NCBI GenBank assembly: GCA_000231825.2
Contig: JH720351.1
Span: forward strand, 1 to 64,000
From: Tetrahymena elliotti 4EA
Taxonomy: Eukaryota; Ciliophora; Oligohymenophorea; Hymenostomatida; Tetrahymenidae
DNA length: 64,000 bases
Direction of reading: 5' to 3'
Shown here: positions 39,444 to 51,869 of the stretch, in pieces
Layout: each line of letters starts with the position of its first letter
Position numbering within the stretch: position 1 is the first letter of the stretch
Translations under genes and position numbers: made by a program
The notes under the pieces: generated by a model
Seen by the model: only the letters and a program-made list of their open reading frames with translations
Databases searched by the model: none
What the model was told of the DNA's origin: nothing

Positions 39444-41336
39444 TCAAATCCTTAGCATCTCTTCTCTTTTTTATTAATCAGTTTTACACTTTTCTTTTAC
39501 AGTTACTTCGTAATAATCAAAACTATCTTTGTCATATGCAATTAGCTCACTTTAAAATTTTTGAACGTACTCCAAAAAATCAGCCTTTTTTTATGAAAGA
39601 AAAAAATATTATGAATTTTAACAAAAATATGTATTACCTCTTATGGCTAATCTGGATTGAATAATGAATACCCTTTTTCTTAGCCATCTTGTATTATTTT
39701 AATATTAAATTTAGATTATTCTTGAGCTTTTTGATGTAAACACTCCACCATTTATATTATTTCTTTGCATGAATATCTATACAAAATTATTGAAAGTAAA
39801 TAACAACTATTAGAATTAAAATTACCTTTTTGCTAAAGAACCAATATTTTTTATTTGACCATCTTTAAGTGATGTAATATTTAGTATTTTCAACTACTAT
39901 TTTATTAAGTAAAACTTTTGTTTTTTATTTGGCCACTTTACTTTGACATTCTTCTTGAAAAAATTTTATAACTTTTAACTTAATTTCCATGGACAAGAAG
40001 AAGAAGCAAATATAAATACTCCTTTTTATTATTGAATTTCTTGTAATGAAGATAAAATATATTATGAATATTATTGTGATTGGATTATCTGATCCTAATC
40101 CTAATCAGGAACTTAGTGTTTAAATCCAAATACATCATCTATATCTTCTATAAAAACTAGGACTTTCTTAAACTTTTAAACTTCTCTAAATACTTTCTTA
40201 GGTGATCTTTTTTATTTAAAATTAACATTTTTAAAAGTTATTTCTACATGAAATCTAAATTAGAATTCAAATAATAAAAATTTGTTGATATTTATATTAT
40301 TCAATTAATCATTGGATAAAACAACTTCTTTAAAACGAAATATGTGTAGATAAATTCAAATAAATTTTTACATGAATTCTTCTCCATTTCTTTTGTTCAG
40401 CATTAAGCTTGCTTTTATATATATAACTTTTATTTCTTTAAACTCATTAGCTAGGCATTTTATAATTGAAGCTTTTCCACAATTTTAGGGCTATTAAAAT
40501 ATATTCTTATAAGAATTTCATAAAACTAAATAAGAATCAAATTACTCCATAAATCAATAAAGTATTTGGTGGTTATAATTTTTTGAAGAAATTTGGAAGT
40601 CTTAATGGCATCATGAGCATTTAATAGATAATTTTCTTTTATTCATCAACACCAATCAAATCATCCCATTTCAAGTTAAATCCCTCTAAATACATCTCAT
40701 CCTTTTAATCATCACTTTTTTATTTTTTGAAATTATTAGTTAACAAAAACTAATAAAATGAATTTTACTTCAAACTAGAAATAGATGTTTGTGTATTTAA
40801 TGTGATGGCTTCTTCTGCTTCATAAATTGTTTGTTGATTATTTTGTTTTTTGTAATCCAGGGGTATCTTGGGTACTGTTTGCTTTATTTATTTTTTTGGA
40901 ATACTTAATTTACTTATAAATGAAGATTGAGCTGAATCTTGATAAGAACTGCTTTAAATTGTTAAGAAACCAGAAGCAAAATCAGGATCTTCACTAGTAA
41001 CAGATTAATCTTTAGCTCTAAAGTAGGGCTAATCTGATACAGATATAGTAGATTTATTATCTATAATAGTGAAGATTGTATTTTAATCATAATCTTAAAT
41101 ACTTGATAAATCTTCATTATCAAGTTATTTATTTATTTTTACATCCATTGCTCCTTTGATATCTATTTAAATTAGTTTTTTAGGTATTGAATATTTAATT
41201 TGATACTGGCTTTTTCTTATTCTAATATTACTCAATAACTTATGGCTTTAATTAATCTAAATTAAAAAGCAAATTATTTTTACTTGCTGTTACTCCCTAT
41301 CTCCTTAAATACTTTGTTATAAATATTCTTTTACAT
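39444..41336 (-). CDS. Degenerate AAA-type ATPase, katanin/spastin/Vps4 relative
   Basis: A 504-residue protein in six coding exons. Introns are 41257-41312, 40491-40545, 40207-40371, 39777-39825 and 39585-39637; all phases agree. The first 210 residues are low-complexity. The AAA module starts at WDDLIGVDEQKKII, the motif that opens the meiotic-clade AAA domain, followed by PLRLPNFFKKLQPP and LLIYG. The Walker A is GPQNCGKAS (245-253): the Thr/Ser after Gly-Lys is Ala. The Walker B is VLVFIEDIDD (300-309), with the acidic pair as Glu-Asp instead of Asp-Glu. The segment after CPWKLSQKLQ reads NFF where arginine fingers (RRF) are expected. Together these suggest little or no ATPase activity, perhaps a partner of an active AAA subunit. 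An intron splits the P-loop between YG and PQN. The first 8-residue exon is the least certain. Confidence 0.8.
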
Positions 41337-42460
41337 ATGACAGTTATTATTTCAGTTCAAAAAAAAGTAGAATATTACATGATACATGTATTTATTTTTG
41401 ATTGTGGTAAGATCATAAAATATAAAATAAATTAGCATACAAACATAAATTAGTTAAAAAAGTAGATAACTTGGCAACTGAAAATATAATAATGAATACT
41501 TTGGATTAGTTTTAGATAAAATATTTGGAATCTCAAACACTTTAATTTTTTTTAACTTAAAGAGTTGTTTTTTAGGATTAAAATAAATGCAGGATTAATT
41601 TATTTATGAAAATTATTATGTGATGCAATCATCCTCTTCTATTTATAGGCAAATAAAAGAAATTAAAAAAGGAATACTTTGGATTAATTATGTATGTAAA
41701 AATATCAGATTTTTTTTTAATTTAAGAATTTTTCATCAATTTAAAGATCAAAATTAAATCATATTTATCTCTTTAGCAGAAGCTTTGATAAGACATATTT
41801 ATTAATATATGAAAGTGAGTCTATTTCTCATTAAAAAACATATTAAAAAAAAAGGGAATACTTTGGTTTAATTAATTCTTTAGAAATATTAGGTCTTTTT
41901 ATTTAAAAAAAATTTAGATTTTTAAGAATTTAATATGTTTAAACTAATATTTTGAGGAATAAAATTTTGTATTGGAAAGATAGAGCATTGATTTTGATCT
42001 CAATGATAATTCGATTTTAGCATAGAAAATTAGTTGAAAAGTTAGACAAAGATTATAGATTTTTTTATAAAAAAATCTGAGCTAATCAATAGAATAATTA
42101 TTGATTTAGAAAACTTAAATTTAAAAGAAAGAAATAAAGAAAAATATTAAAAAAATAGTGTAAATGATAATCTGCTGATGGATAATTTTCACTTATTTTT
42201 TGATAATCAATTATTTGGTGTTGTTTATGTATAAATATTATTTATATTTATTGTTATTATCTTTTCTAAACTATTTATATTACAGAGAATCAATAAAAAA
42301 ACTTATCAAAAAATTTATTAATTAATTTAATAGGAATTAAGTTCATTGCTTTTGATAGAAGATTAGATTAAAATAGATAGATATATATAGATAACTATAG
42401 TACCAAGCAAAAAAATACATCACATTTTGTAGATTAAAAAATAATTTTAGCTATATTACT
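41337..42460. other. Divergent promoter region with spaced repeats
   Basis: About 1.1 kb between the divergently transcribed AAA gene (-) and CaMKK-like kinase (+). It contains three copies of a GAATACTTTGGATTA-type motif about 180 bases apart (listed separately). Otherwise AT-rich, no gene seen. Confidence 0.6.
41494..41870 (+). repeat. Three spaced copies of GAATACTTTGGATTA
   Basis: The 15-mer GAATACTTTGGATTA occurs exactly at 41494-41508 and 41672-41686. One mismatch (GAATACTTTGGTTTA) occurs at 41856-41870. Spacing is 178 and 184 bases, close to a nucleosome repeat. The sequence between copies is only weakly alike, so this is either a very degenerate tandem repeat or three conserved binding sites. 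Confidence 0.6.
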
Positions 42461-45298
42461 ATGAATTTAAATGAAATGAGTACTCAACCTTCGTAATAAG
42501 GAATTTCAAATGTTAAGAAAAAAAAGGTTGAAGATGATGTGATTGATGAACCTCTTAATTCAAATTCTGAAGAATCAGAGGAATCTTTTGATTAAAATAA
42601 TGATTATGTTATCGAATATGATGATAAATCATTTTAAGGTCAAGGATTTATAAAAAACAATATTAGGAATATGTAAGGATTAGGAAATAATAAAATAATT
42701 TTTAATAGTTTATAGGATGAACACCATTCAAATATAAAGCCAGGTATTTAGTAAATAAACTATGGATAGATAGCATAGGGTAACAAAATGAGAAATTATA
42801 GTATTGGAGGATTGCCAAAAGGATCTCAAAATAAGTATAATACATAACAGCTTCCTCATAAAATAAACCCTTAATTAAGTATATATCAAAACCAAATAAG
42901 AGCATCTCCTTTGGACATTTTAGGGGGAAGTGCTGATAGAAAGTAAAGAAAATTTTCAGAGAATATAATGCAATTAGATGATAATCTTTATGACCAGTAA
43001 TTCAGTTAATACAAAAACTAATTTATAGAGTGTGGGTATAACTAATAAAGATAAAGATTTTAAGTGAAAGAAACTAGTGAAATCAAAGAAGGAAGAGATA
43101 CAATAGGGAAAAAAACAATAAATGAGTATAGGTTTATCAAAAAATTAGGTCAAGGAAATTTTGCAAAAGTAAAGCTAGCTATTTCATCAACCACATAAAA
43201 GCATTATGCCATAAAAATATTTTATAGATCATAATTAGTGAAAAATACTTATACAGTTGTTAATAATGAAGGGAAGTAAGTTATAAAGAATGCTCTTTAG
43301 AACTTGTTTAGAGAAATTTCCATTATGAAGCTTATTTGGCATCCTAATGCAATCAAACTTTATGAAGTAATCTAAAATAGAAATTATGATAAGATTTATT
43401 TAGTTATGGAGTATGCTTCTTAAGGATAGCTTATGGACTGGGATTCTAAAACAAATACATTCACAAGAAATGATTACCTTTTTCCTACAGGATTAGTATC
43501 TCCTTTATCTGAATTTAATATAACAAATTAATAATAATAAAACTAGTTAAAGTATGGATAAAGTTCTATTTGTAGCTTACCGCATCAATAGGGTTATTCT
43601 TCTTATTATAAAAAGGCTTCTTTAGATATTTAAAGTAATAATGATGATGAAGAATTTATTGATGAAGAATTAATTAGAATGATATTTAGATAATGCGTTA
43701 AAGGCTTATCTTATCTCCACTCAAATAATATAATACATAGAGATATTAAACCCTAAAATATTCTAATTTCTAAGTGTGGTATGGTAAAACTTGGTGATTT
43801 TGGTATATCTACTATAGTAGGAGATGAAGAAGAAAATCTCTAAAATTAAGATGGGACCTATCATTTTTAGCCACCTGAGTTTTTTGCAAAAGAAGTTAAA
43901 ACTTAAAATAATACAAATTTGTCTTTTCTTCCTGGTACATTTAGCCATCAAAGAAAGAATAAACATTTAAAAGATTAAGCATAACAAATTGCCTATAGGA
44001 TAGAAAGAATTTGTAGGCTCAAATAAGCAGACGTGTGGGCCTTAGGAGTCACACTCTTTGCTTTAGTATATAAAAAGTTGCCATTTTTTCATAATAATAC
44101 ATAATAATTATTCCACCTAATTGAAAAGGGAAATCTCATTTTCCCAAATAAACCAAAAATATCTCCAGGACTTTAAAATTTAATTCAAGGAATGCTTGAA
44201 AAAGATTTTGAGAAGCGCCTTACGCTCGAGGATATTTAAAAGAATTTTTGGATTAACCAAAATGAATAAGATCTATAAGCAGAAATAAAAGAAAGTTAAC
44301 GTAGACGATAACTTAATTAATTTTAAGACTAAAGCTCATAAAAATAATTACAATAACAAACTTCTAGTTTTGCTTCAATCAGCACATAAAATACTAATAC
44401 TTAATTATTTAGTAATAAAATTAAACTCACTTTAAGAAAAATTAAAGTTATTTGCTTGTGCAAAATTTTTTTTGTGCATTTTAGATACTTGCATAAAATA
44501 AGCTCTCCAATCATACCAGGAAATATTAAAAATATATCTCCACAGAAAATAAAATTAGATAAATTGATTATTTAAACAACTAGAAATGAAGAGAACTCTT
44601 CTAAGATTTTTAGCAACACAAATCATCCTACAGTCCTTTTAAATTAAAAAAATGAAAATGAAAAAAATGATAAAATAAAAAAACAAGATGGACAACTGTA
44701 AAAAAGTGAAGCAAAAAGAAATAGCTAAAATCAAATATTGCTTTAAATTGCAGATTAAGATGGTTCTCCAGGATAAAATTAACAAAATTTGTATAACTTT
44801 AGAAAAAAAGACTAATCATAATTCTTGCAAATTTTGAAAAATGAAGTTTCCTATAAATAAGCTTAAGAATTTATTTTGAAAGATGATGAAAGAGTATCTT
44901 CAAACGATGCAAATAGTAATGGTTAATCTTAGAAATTGATACAGCTTCATTCTAAAGCTAGCTTAAATGATGAGTCATTTCTTGAAGAAAGTGATGTAAT
45001 AAATACCTTACCATCATTTAACAATAAGCAAGTTAAACTTATTACGTAAATCGATTTTGAAAACTCGCTTGAAAATAATATTTAATCACCCATTTCTATT
45101 AAGCTTTACCCTAAATCAGAATTAGTGAACAACTAAAAAAAAATGTAATTAAATCCTAATATTCATCCCTTTTCTGAAGAAAATTTACAAATTTCTATGG
45201 ATAATGATACTCCAGTAAATAACTCCTCATTAGAAGGAGAAGAAAAGATAAAGGTACCACACTTCAGCACATCAACTTTAATTTAAAAGTTTGATTGA
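42461..45298 (+). CDS. CaMKK/LKB1-like Ser/Thr protein kinase
   Basis: A single-exon gene of 945 residues. Residues 1-220 are low-complexity and acidic. The kinase domain runs from about 222 (YRFIKKLGQGNFAKVKLA) to about 602: HYAIKIF supplies the ATP Lys, HRDIKPQN lies near 425, GDFGIST near 445, and a substrate-site motif GTYHFQPPEFF replaces the usual APE. The pattern of a basic segment after the catalytic Lys (IFYRSQLVKN) and an insert before the alpha-D region resembles CaMKK and other upstream kinases that activate AMPK/SnRK1, although two long N/Q-rich insertions (about residues 345-405 and 475-515) are unusual. The 340-residue tail is low-complexity. Activation-loop and tail Ser/Thr are many. 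It is divergently arranged with the AAA gene. Confidence 0.85.
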
Positions 45299-46519
45299 AC
45301 ATGATAAAAAATACTATTTATTAATCTAAACAATCTTAAAAATGAACTTAAATTCTGGTTAAATTAAAAAAATAACTTCTCTTTCTTACTTATTGCTTTA
45401 ACTTTTACTAGTTTCCTCTTAAATCATTAAATAATTCTTACTTAATAAGTTTATTTCTTTACTTCCATATTTGTATTTATTAACAATCTTAATACATATT
45501 TTAAATTTTTGAATAAATCTTAATTTAAACTGAATAGTTTATTATTCAAAAATTTTAACCTTTATTGATGCAAATCATTTTATGAACTATCTATCACTTT
45601 TATCACAAAAGATGATTAAAAATACTAATAAATTTTTTAATCATATTTCATTGATTTGTTTAATAAAATATAAATTGTTTTCAACTTTATTAAATTTATT
45701 TATACTCCAAAATAATAATAATTATTTTTCATTCTTTGAAAAGTAGTTCAATTTTATTGATAAAATTTTCTAAATTAGGATGAGATAAAGTATATTCGTG
45801 ATAAGGTATCCTTTCTATCTATAAGGTATTTTTGTTAATATTTTAAAAGTCTTAGTTTTGATAGCAAAAGAGATTAAACCTTAAAATCTTTTAAAAAATT
45901 AAACCATGATAATTTAAAAAGAATTTTTATATTAATAATTTAAATAGCCAAAAAACTTTTTTGTTTATTTTTTCAACATTTTTTTATGATCTAATGAAGT
46001 TTAAATTTATCAAAATTAGAATTCACTATTGAAAGTTTCATTTTTCATTCTCAAAACCGAAACATATGGAATTTATTACATTTGATATTAAAATAAATAT
46101 TTTGCAATTCTAATTTTTAATTATTTACTAATTTTATGTTAAAACTAAAATTCACTTTTTATTTAATTATTTTCTCTTGTAAAATTATTTAAAATTTATT
46201 TTTTCAACAAATTTTTGAGATGGTTTGTGAAACTTCAATAATTCCAATCAATAAAAATTTTTGGAGAAACTAACTATCTACTTATTTATGGTTTAAATAA
46301 ATTAAAGTTACATTTACTTATATCTTACAGATATTTTTTTTTGTATTCTTTCTACTAAATTAATGATTGGAAATATTTTGATTATAATTTATTTCTTAAT
46401 AAAGTTGATTAAATAAGATTTATCACAAAAAATGATGAAAAATTACTATTTTCTCTTATTTTTGTAAAAATTTATTCTATCAACTTAAATTTCTTCTAAA
46501 AGTATAAAAAATTTTAAAA
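45299..46519. other. Intergenic spacer
   Basis: About 1.2 kb of AT-rich DNA between the CaMKK-like kinase and the GH16 relic. I see no gene or repeat. Confidence 0.6.
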
Positions 46520-47268
46520 TGGTACAAAACCTTCATTTCAATACTTGAAGATAAATTTGAAAGGGATCATTTTGATAAAAATAAATGGAGCATTTCTAAT
46601 AATTCTACACAACTGAAAGAATAGAAAATCTATTTTCCCTAAAATGCTTCTAGAGACAAAACAGAGTTTTAACCAATCAATTATGCACCATCTTTATTGT
46701 CCTTATAATTACACTTCTACTTGGCAAGATAGCTCTTAAAAATTCAACTTAAACTTTGGGTCTAAGCTAGGATTTTATTACCATAAATATCTAAAGGAGA
46801 TTAAATATGGCCTGCTTTTTAGACAAAGGGTGAATCAGCTCCTTGGCCAGGATAGATAGATATTATGAAAATGAGTACAAACTGGTATGATGATTAAATT
46901 TGTCATTTTTTGGTACTTATCATTGGTGTTAAGCTGGAAACAATTACTATGGGGGTTGCAGAATATATTTACTTATTCTAAATTAAATTTAGATGAATAT
47001 ACTAATTTTTTAATAGTAATGGAGAAGAATAAAATAGCATGGTATACTAATAATATTGAATTTAGAGTGAATTAATAAGGGTCATTTTACTACATAGCAC
47101 AAACACTAATGAAACTATTGAATGGTCATAATATCCATAATATCTTATCTTAAATGATGATATAGATTGTTTTGCTACTCACGAATCTATCTTAAATACA
47201 TGAAAATTGACTATGTGAGAGTGTATAAAAAATAGATCTTCCATAAATTTGAATTTCTTTTTTAATGA
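46520..47268 (+). pseudogene. Relic of a GH16 beta-glucanase (laminarinase-type)
   Basis: Fragments of a family-16 glycoside hydrolase follow one another in the right order but in different frames: a start-like FEDKFERDHFDKNKW; SKLGFYY; KGDQIWPAFQTKGESAPWPG; QIDIMKMSTNW; LNLDEYTNF, KNKIAWYTNN and EFRV; and the C-terminal KIDYVRVYKK. GH16 enzymes cut beta-1,3(4)-glucans with the motif E-[IL]-D-x-x-E. Here both glutamates are gone: the first is TAG (46853-46855, read Gln) and the second AAA (Lys, 46868-46870). At least two frameshifts (near 46785 and between 46885 and 46985) remove any single open frame. It is a decayed gene, not a functional enzyme. Introns do not explain the breaks. Confidence 0.8.
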
Positions 47269-48095
47269 TTTTATGTTAAATGTATTTTCTATATTTTGAT
47301 AAATATTTTATTTCTCAAAAAAATGAAAGGATTTTTTCCAACATGACATCTATTAGGCTGCTAGAAGATGGTATAGTTTCAAATATTAAAATTAAAAGTA
47401 GTGATACTATTTCATTTTTAAAAAGTAACAAATAAAATAATTAAAGTCTAGTAAAATATGTAAAATTCCTCTCTTTCCCCAGCTAATTTGTAACAATAAA
47501 ATTAAAATTGAATAAATTTCTACATTCATTTTTTAATAAAAGTATAAAATAAAAATAATTTAACTCTTTTTTTTTATCAATTTTATGTGGCTAGAAACAA
47601 ATTAAAAAAAAGCTGATTAAAATTTAAACTAAAATTAGTCAATATTAATAAAATTATTTCATAGAATATTTTTTAGTAAACAATTCTACTAAGTAATTTA
47701 GTAATTACATGGCAAACTAAAATAAACTAAAACTATTTCAAGACTATTATTGGAAGTATTTTTGAAGGAAATAATAAGAAAGATATTTGTTTAAATTAAT
47801 TAATTCAAAAAAATAAAGAATTATTTATTCTTACAAAATTTTCATTTAAATCTTATTAAAGTACAAATAATTAAAAAAATTAAAATTTTTAAGATCAAAA
47901 TTGAAACATTAATTAAAAGATAATTATTTTATCAATAAACGGTTGTTCTATTTTTGAATTGCAAATCAATTAAAAAATATCAAGTCCTGACTAGATAATA
48001 TAATCATTTAATTAAATTCCAAATTAATAAGAAGAAAAAAAAAAAGTAAACAAACAATCAAAGATAAATAAATAATCAATCAATTAATTAAGATA
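47269..48095. other. Spacer with weak small open frame
   Basis: About 830 bases between the GH16 relic and the next gene. A code-6 frame of 140 codons opens with ATG at 47343 (MTSIRLLEDGIVSNIKIK) and ends TGA at 47763-47765. Its first 40 residues look protein-like, but the rest is K/N/Q/F-rich like noncoding DNA. A frame this long arises by chance often enough that I do not call it a gene. Confidence 0.4.
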
Positions 48096-50294
48096 ATGAC
48101 CTTAGAGAAATTAGAAGACAAAGCAATACATATTTTAAGAAATAGTGTCAATGTAAATACAAATGTAATTTAACAACAATAGTAAATGATTCGAAATTTG
48201 CAGGAAACTCGATTACACAAAAAGAAATATGAATATGGTGGTAGCTTAAATAATATATAGTAATTATCTAATATAAAATAAGTTCATTCTGAAACATTAT
48301 ATTTATCAGATATATTAACAAATTTAACACCATAAGAAATAATTTTTGTTATTGAATTAAAAGCGAACAATGATTCAAATTTTAGCTTTGAGAAAATGGA
48401 TGAATTTACTTATAAAATAACTTAGAAGAAGACAATTTTAGATTTTGATTTTAATGAAGAAACAGAAGAAATTACTGAAATAACTAGATAAATTGAATCT
48501 AAATATTATATATAAATTCTTTAAGTCTCTAATCTATAAAATATATACACATTACAATTTCAGAATATTACTCGAGAACAAAGTATAGACTTTTAAAATA
48601 ATAAAAGTGACTTTGTAGAATATTTAAAGGGATTTTGAGATTTTAAAATTACTACTAACAAAAATTTAGCTATAACCAAATTAATTTAACAAAACTAATT
48701 CACTAAATATAGAAAAACTGTGGCTACGTACCTAGTTAGCTAGCTTGATTAATTAAATAATGTTAAAAATACTCTATAACAAGCTAAATCAGTCTAGTCT
48801 ATAACTCTTACGAATGTCTATTTTTAGAGGGTTATCAATCATCTCTAAATAGAATTTTATTAATATTTTGTTTTATTTATATGTTACTATTTTTAAGATT
48901 TATTCAAATTTATTTCTTAGTTTAATCTTATCTCTAAAAAAATAATTTTTTAGAAGAATTTACAAGAAATTTTCAAGTATTTTTTGCTTTATTTGATTAA
49001 CGAAGGTGCCTTTTATAAATTTTACCTTCTAAAATTTGCAAAGACAAAGAAAAATTGTTATAATTTGAGCATTAATATTCTAAAAAATTAAGTCGAAGCT
49101 GGAAAGCATATAAGATTTGTTTTAATTTACTCATTCTAATATCATTTATATTTAAAATATTTTTGTGATAAATATTTGGCTTTGTTTTTTATTAGTTTGA
49201 TAGCAAAAATAAACACAATTTCTTTATCCTTTGCTGATAGGAAAAAAACTTTCTTTTACAATTTAATGAATCAGTAGAATTAAAATAGTGAACAATATCC
49301 AGAGGATGTTATTGAAATATTAAAGAGATTAATCAACCAAAATAAAGAAGAAGAACAAAAGAATGTGGAAGAGGCTAACTATGATAATTTAGATGATTAA
49401 AATGGATTAAATTTGAAGTTTTAAGACCAAGAATTCATTTCGAATTTGAATGAATATGCTGAACAATTTGAAGATCAAAAACAATAAGATGCTTAAATTG
49501 ATATAGAAAAAGACTAAGAAGTTGAAAAAGAAGAACAAACTACTTCAGTAAATTAATAGCCATAGAAAGAGTTAACTTATGAAGAAAAATTGAAATGGAT
49601 TGATGATGTTTTCAATGCTGCCTATTTTAAAGATGAAGAAAGCAGTTAAGATAGAATTTAAGATGAATAAAGCTAAGACTCAGATGAAGAAGATAACATT
49701 TATTAAATGGAAAAAAAATTCTTTGAAAGGATCAAATAGTAAGAAAGAGATGAAGAAGAAAAGAGGATAGCTCAGGTAGAAAAGGATAGAAAATTATATG
49801 AAGAAATAGTGGGTGAAAAGCACAGAAAAGTTTAAATAATAGTGCTTTCGAGTACATCATCAAGCTAGTCTTCTTCTCCTAAAATTAAACCGAATTAAAA
49901 TATGACTAACAGAGACATTAAATAACAATATTTTATTGAAAGATAAATAAGTGAGGGAGAATAAAATGATAACAAAAGTGGCTAATAAAAAGCTGATGAT
50001 GATTTCCTTGTCAAGGAGGAGTATATTTCTGATGAAGAGAGTTAATAGCTATAGAATGATAAAATAGATACTTAAATGGACTAAGAAAACAAAGAAATAG
50101 AAAACAAAGAATAAGAATATCAGAACGAAATGAAGAATTTATATCAATAAGACATAAATTATTATAATTAAAATGAATAAGCAAATGATTTTTAAAAAGA
50201 AGAAAATCTAGGTATATATTCCTAACTTTAATATAATAACAATGATTACGAAAAAGAACTTGAAGATTTATTTGATAAACTAAATATAAAATGA
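48096..50294 (+). CDS. Acidic Glu/Gln-rich coiled-coil protein, family not recognised
   Basis: A predicted 694-residue protein if two introns are used (48607-48669 and 48870-48920). The N-terminal 170 residues look folded (MTLEKLEDKAIHILRNS, LSDILTNLTPQEIIFVIEL). The C-terminal half, from about 49270, is strongly acidic and rich in Glu, Gln, Asp and Asn with coiled-coil potential. An in-frame TGA at 48637-48639 (after EYLKGF) must be removed. A 63-nt intron with GTGACT donor does so and keeps the frame, but a readthrough or a lesion is possible. The second intron is 51 nt with no TGA, so it may or may not be spliced (711 residues if retained). I recognise no family. Confidence 0.65.
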
Positions 50295-51869
50295 AAGAAA
50301 TATAAACAAATGAAGAGTATTTGATTTAAATATAATTGTTTTGAGATAGAAGAATTTTAATCAACCAAATTTTTTGTAAAATTATTAAATTTACATTTAA
50401 TTTGATAAAACACATATTGATTTTGAAAAAAAAACAATAAAAGTGTTTTATATTCTAAATATCTTTTCCCCCTATGAATTAGAGCCAAAATAATAATATT
50501 TGTTATACCGTGATTTATTAAAAATTATTATTATACGAATAAAATTTTTGTTTTCTCTTTTTCTAATTAGAAAATAAATTTTTCTTATATTTTACCTAAA
50601 TAATTATAGTAGTAGAATTTTTTATTTGAAAAGTATTGAGGATTTATTATTTTATTTTTATTTGTATGACTAATTCTCAATTATCTACAGGTTTTTCAAA
50701 TAAATTTCAATAATCTTATTCAAATTCTCTTAGAAACTCTTAGAATATTGTTTCAAATATTCATAAAAAATTAAAAATATAATTTAAACTATTTTTTATT
50801 TATGACAATTTCTCGAAATTTAAAAAACTTTTATTTTTATTATTATTATTGTATTGAGAACAAAATTTATTTGTTTATAACAATTCGAATAAAACTTTGA
50901 GATTTTTGGGCAAAAAACAGAATTTTATCTTTTTTTTAAAAGTTTAAAAAATAGGAATTTGATAAATTAATGAAATCTTCTTTTAAATTATATTTTTTTT
51001 TTTATTGAATAAATAAAATTTGATAAGTAAATTTCTTAAAAATATTTTAAAAGGCTGAGTTTATTTTTGGTAAGTTTTTAAAGGTCTTCTAATATTGTTA
51101 ATATTTATTATTTCAATTAATTTGATTAAGTTAATAGTTAAATGCTTTAATGTTAATGTTGACAATTTTAAACTTTAATAAAATATTTTTTTAAATTAAG
51201 CAATAAAATACATTAAAAAGTTTTGATTATCATAATATATTATCTAAATAAATTAAAAGAAATGTTTCAAATAAAAATAATGTTCTTGTTTAGCAGTTCA
51301 TTTTTTAATAATTTTTATGACTAAATAAAGTCGATATATGTTTTTGGAAAATTAATGAACAAATACCTTGACAAAATTTTAAATAAATTACTCAATAAAT
51401 GAAAAATTAAAATTATATTATTATTAAATAGTTTTTTTGTAGTGCAATGCATATTTTTTATTTAATAAAATTGATTTTTTTTTATTTTGCTGAAAATTAA
51501 AAATAGTATTTCAAATGTAATTGATATTAAAAACTAAACTATGTTATTTAATCAAATTTATTAAAAATATTTATTTGTTCTTAATATTTGCAATTATGAA
51601 TTGATTGATTATAATTTTAATTGAACACAGTTTTTTAAATAAAAGATATTTATCATTTAACATTTGGTTGATTAGTTGAGTAAAATCAAAAAAAACAATA
51701 GTGTGATGAAAACTTTTTTGTTTTATAAAAATTAAATAATTATAAATATTATAAGTTTTAAACGTATAATTGATCATTTGAAAACATTCAAAATCATTTA
51801 AAATTTTATCAAAAATATTGTTTTTATCAGGTTTTAAAATAAAAATAATTAATTTATACAACAAAAAGA
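50295..51869. other. Intergenic spacer
   Basis: About 1.6 kb of very AT-rich DNA before the lipid-anchored small protein. No frame or repeat stands out. Confidence 0.6.

Noticed and set aside
44451..44488. A 38-base intron in the CaMKK-like gene
   Set aside because: Splicing would shift the frame to TGA within about 30 codons, whereas the unspliced frame stays open to 45298.
47343..47765. Possible 140-codon gene MTSIRLLEDG...
   Set aside because: Only the first 40 residues look coding. There is no homology or splice support, and it is in the range expected by chance. Mentioned in the spacer entry.
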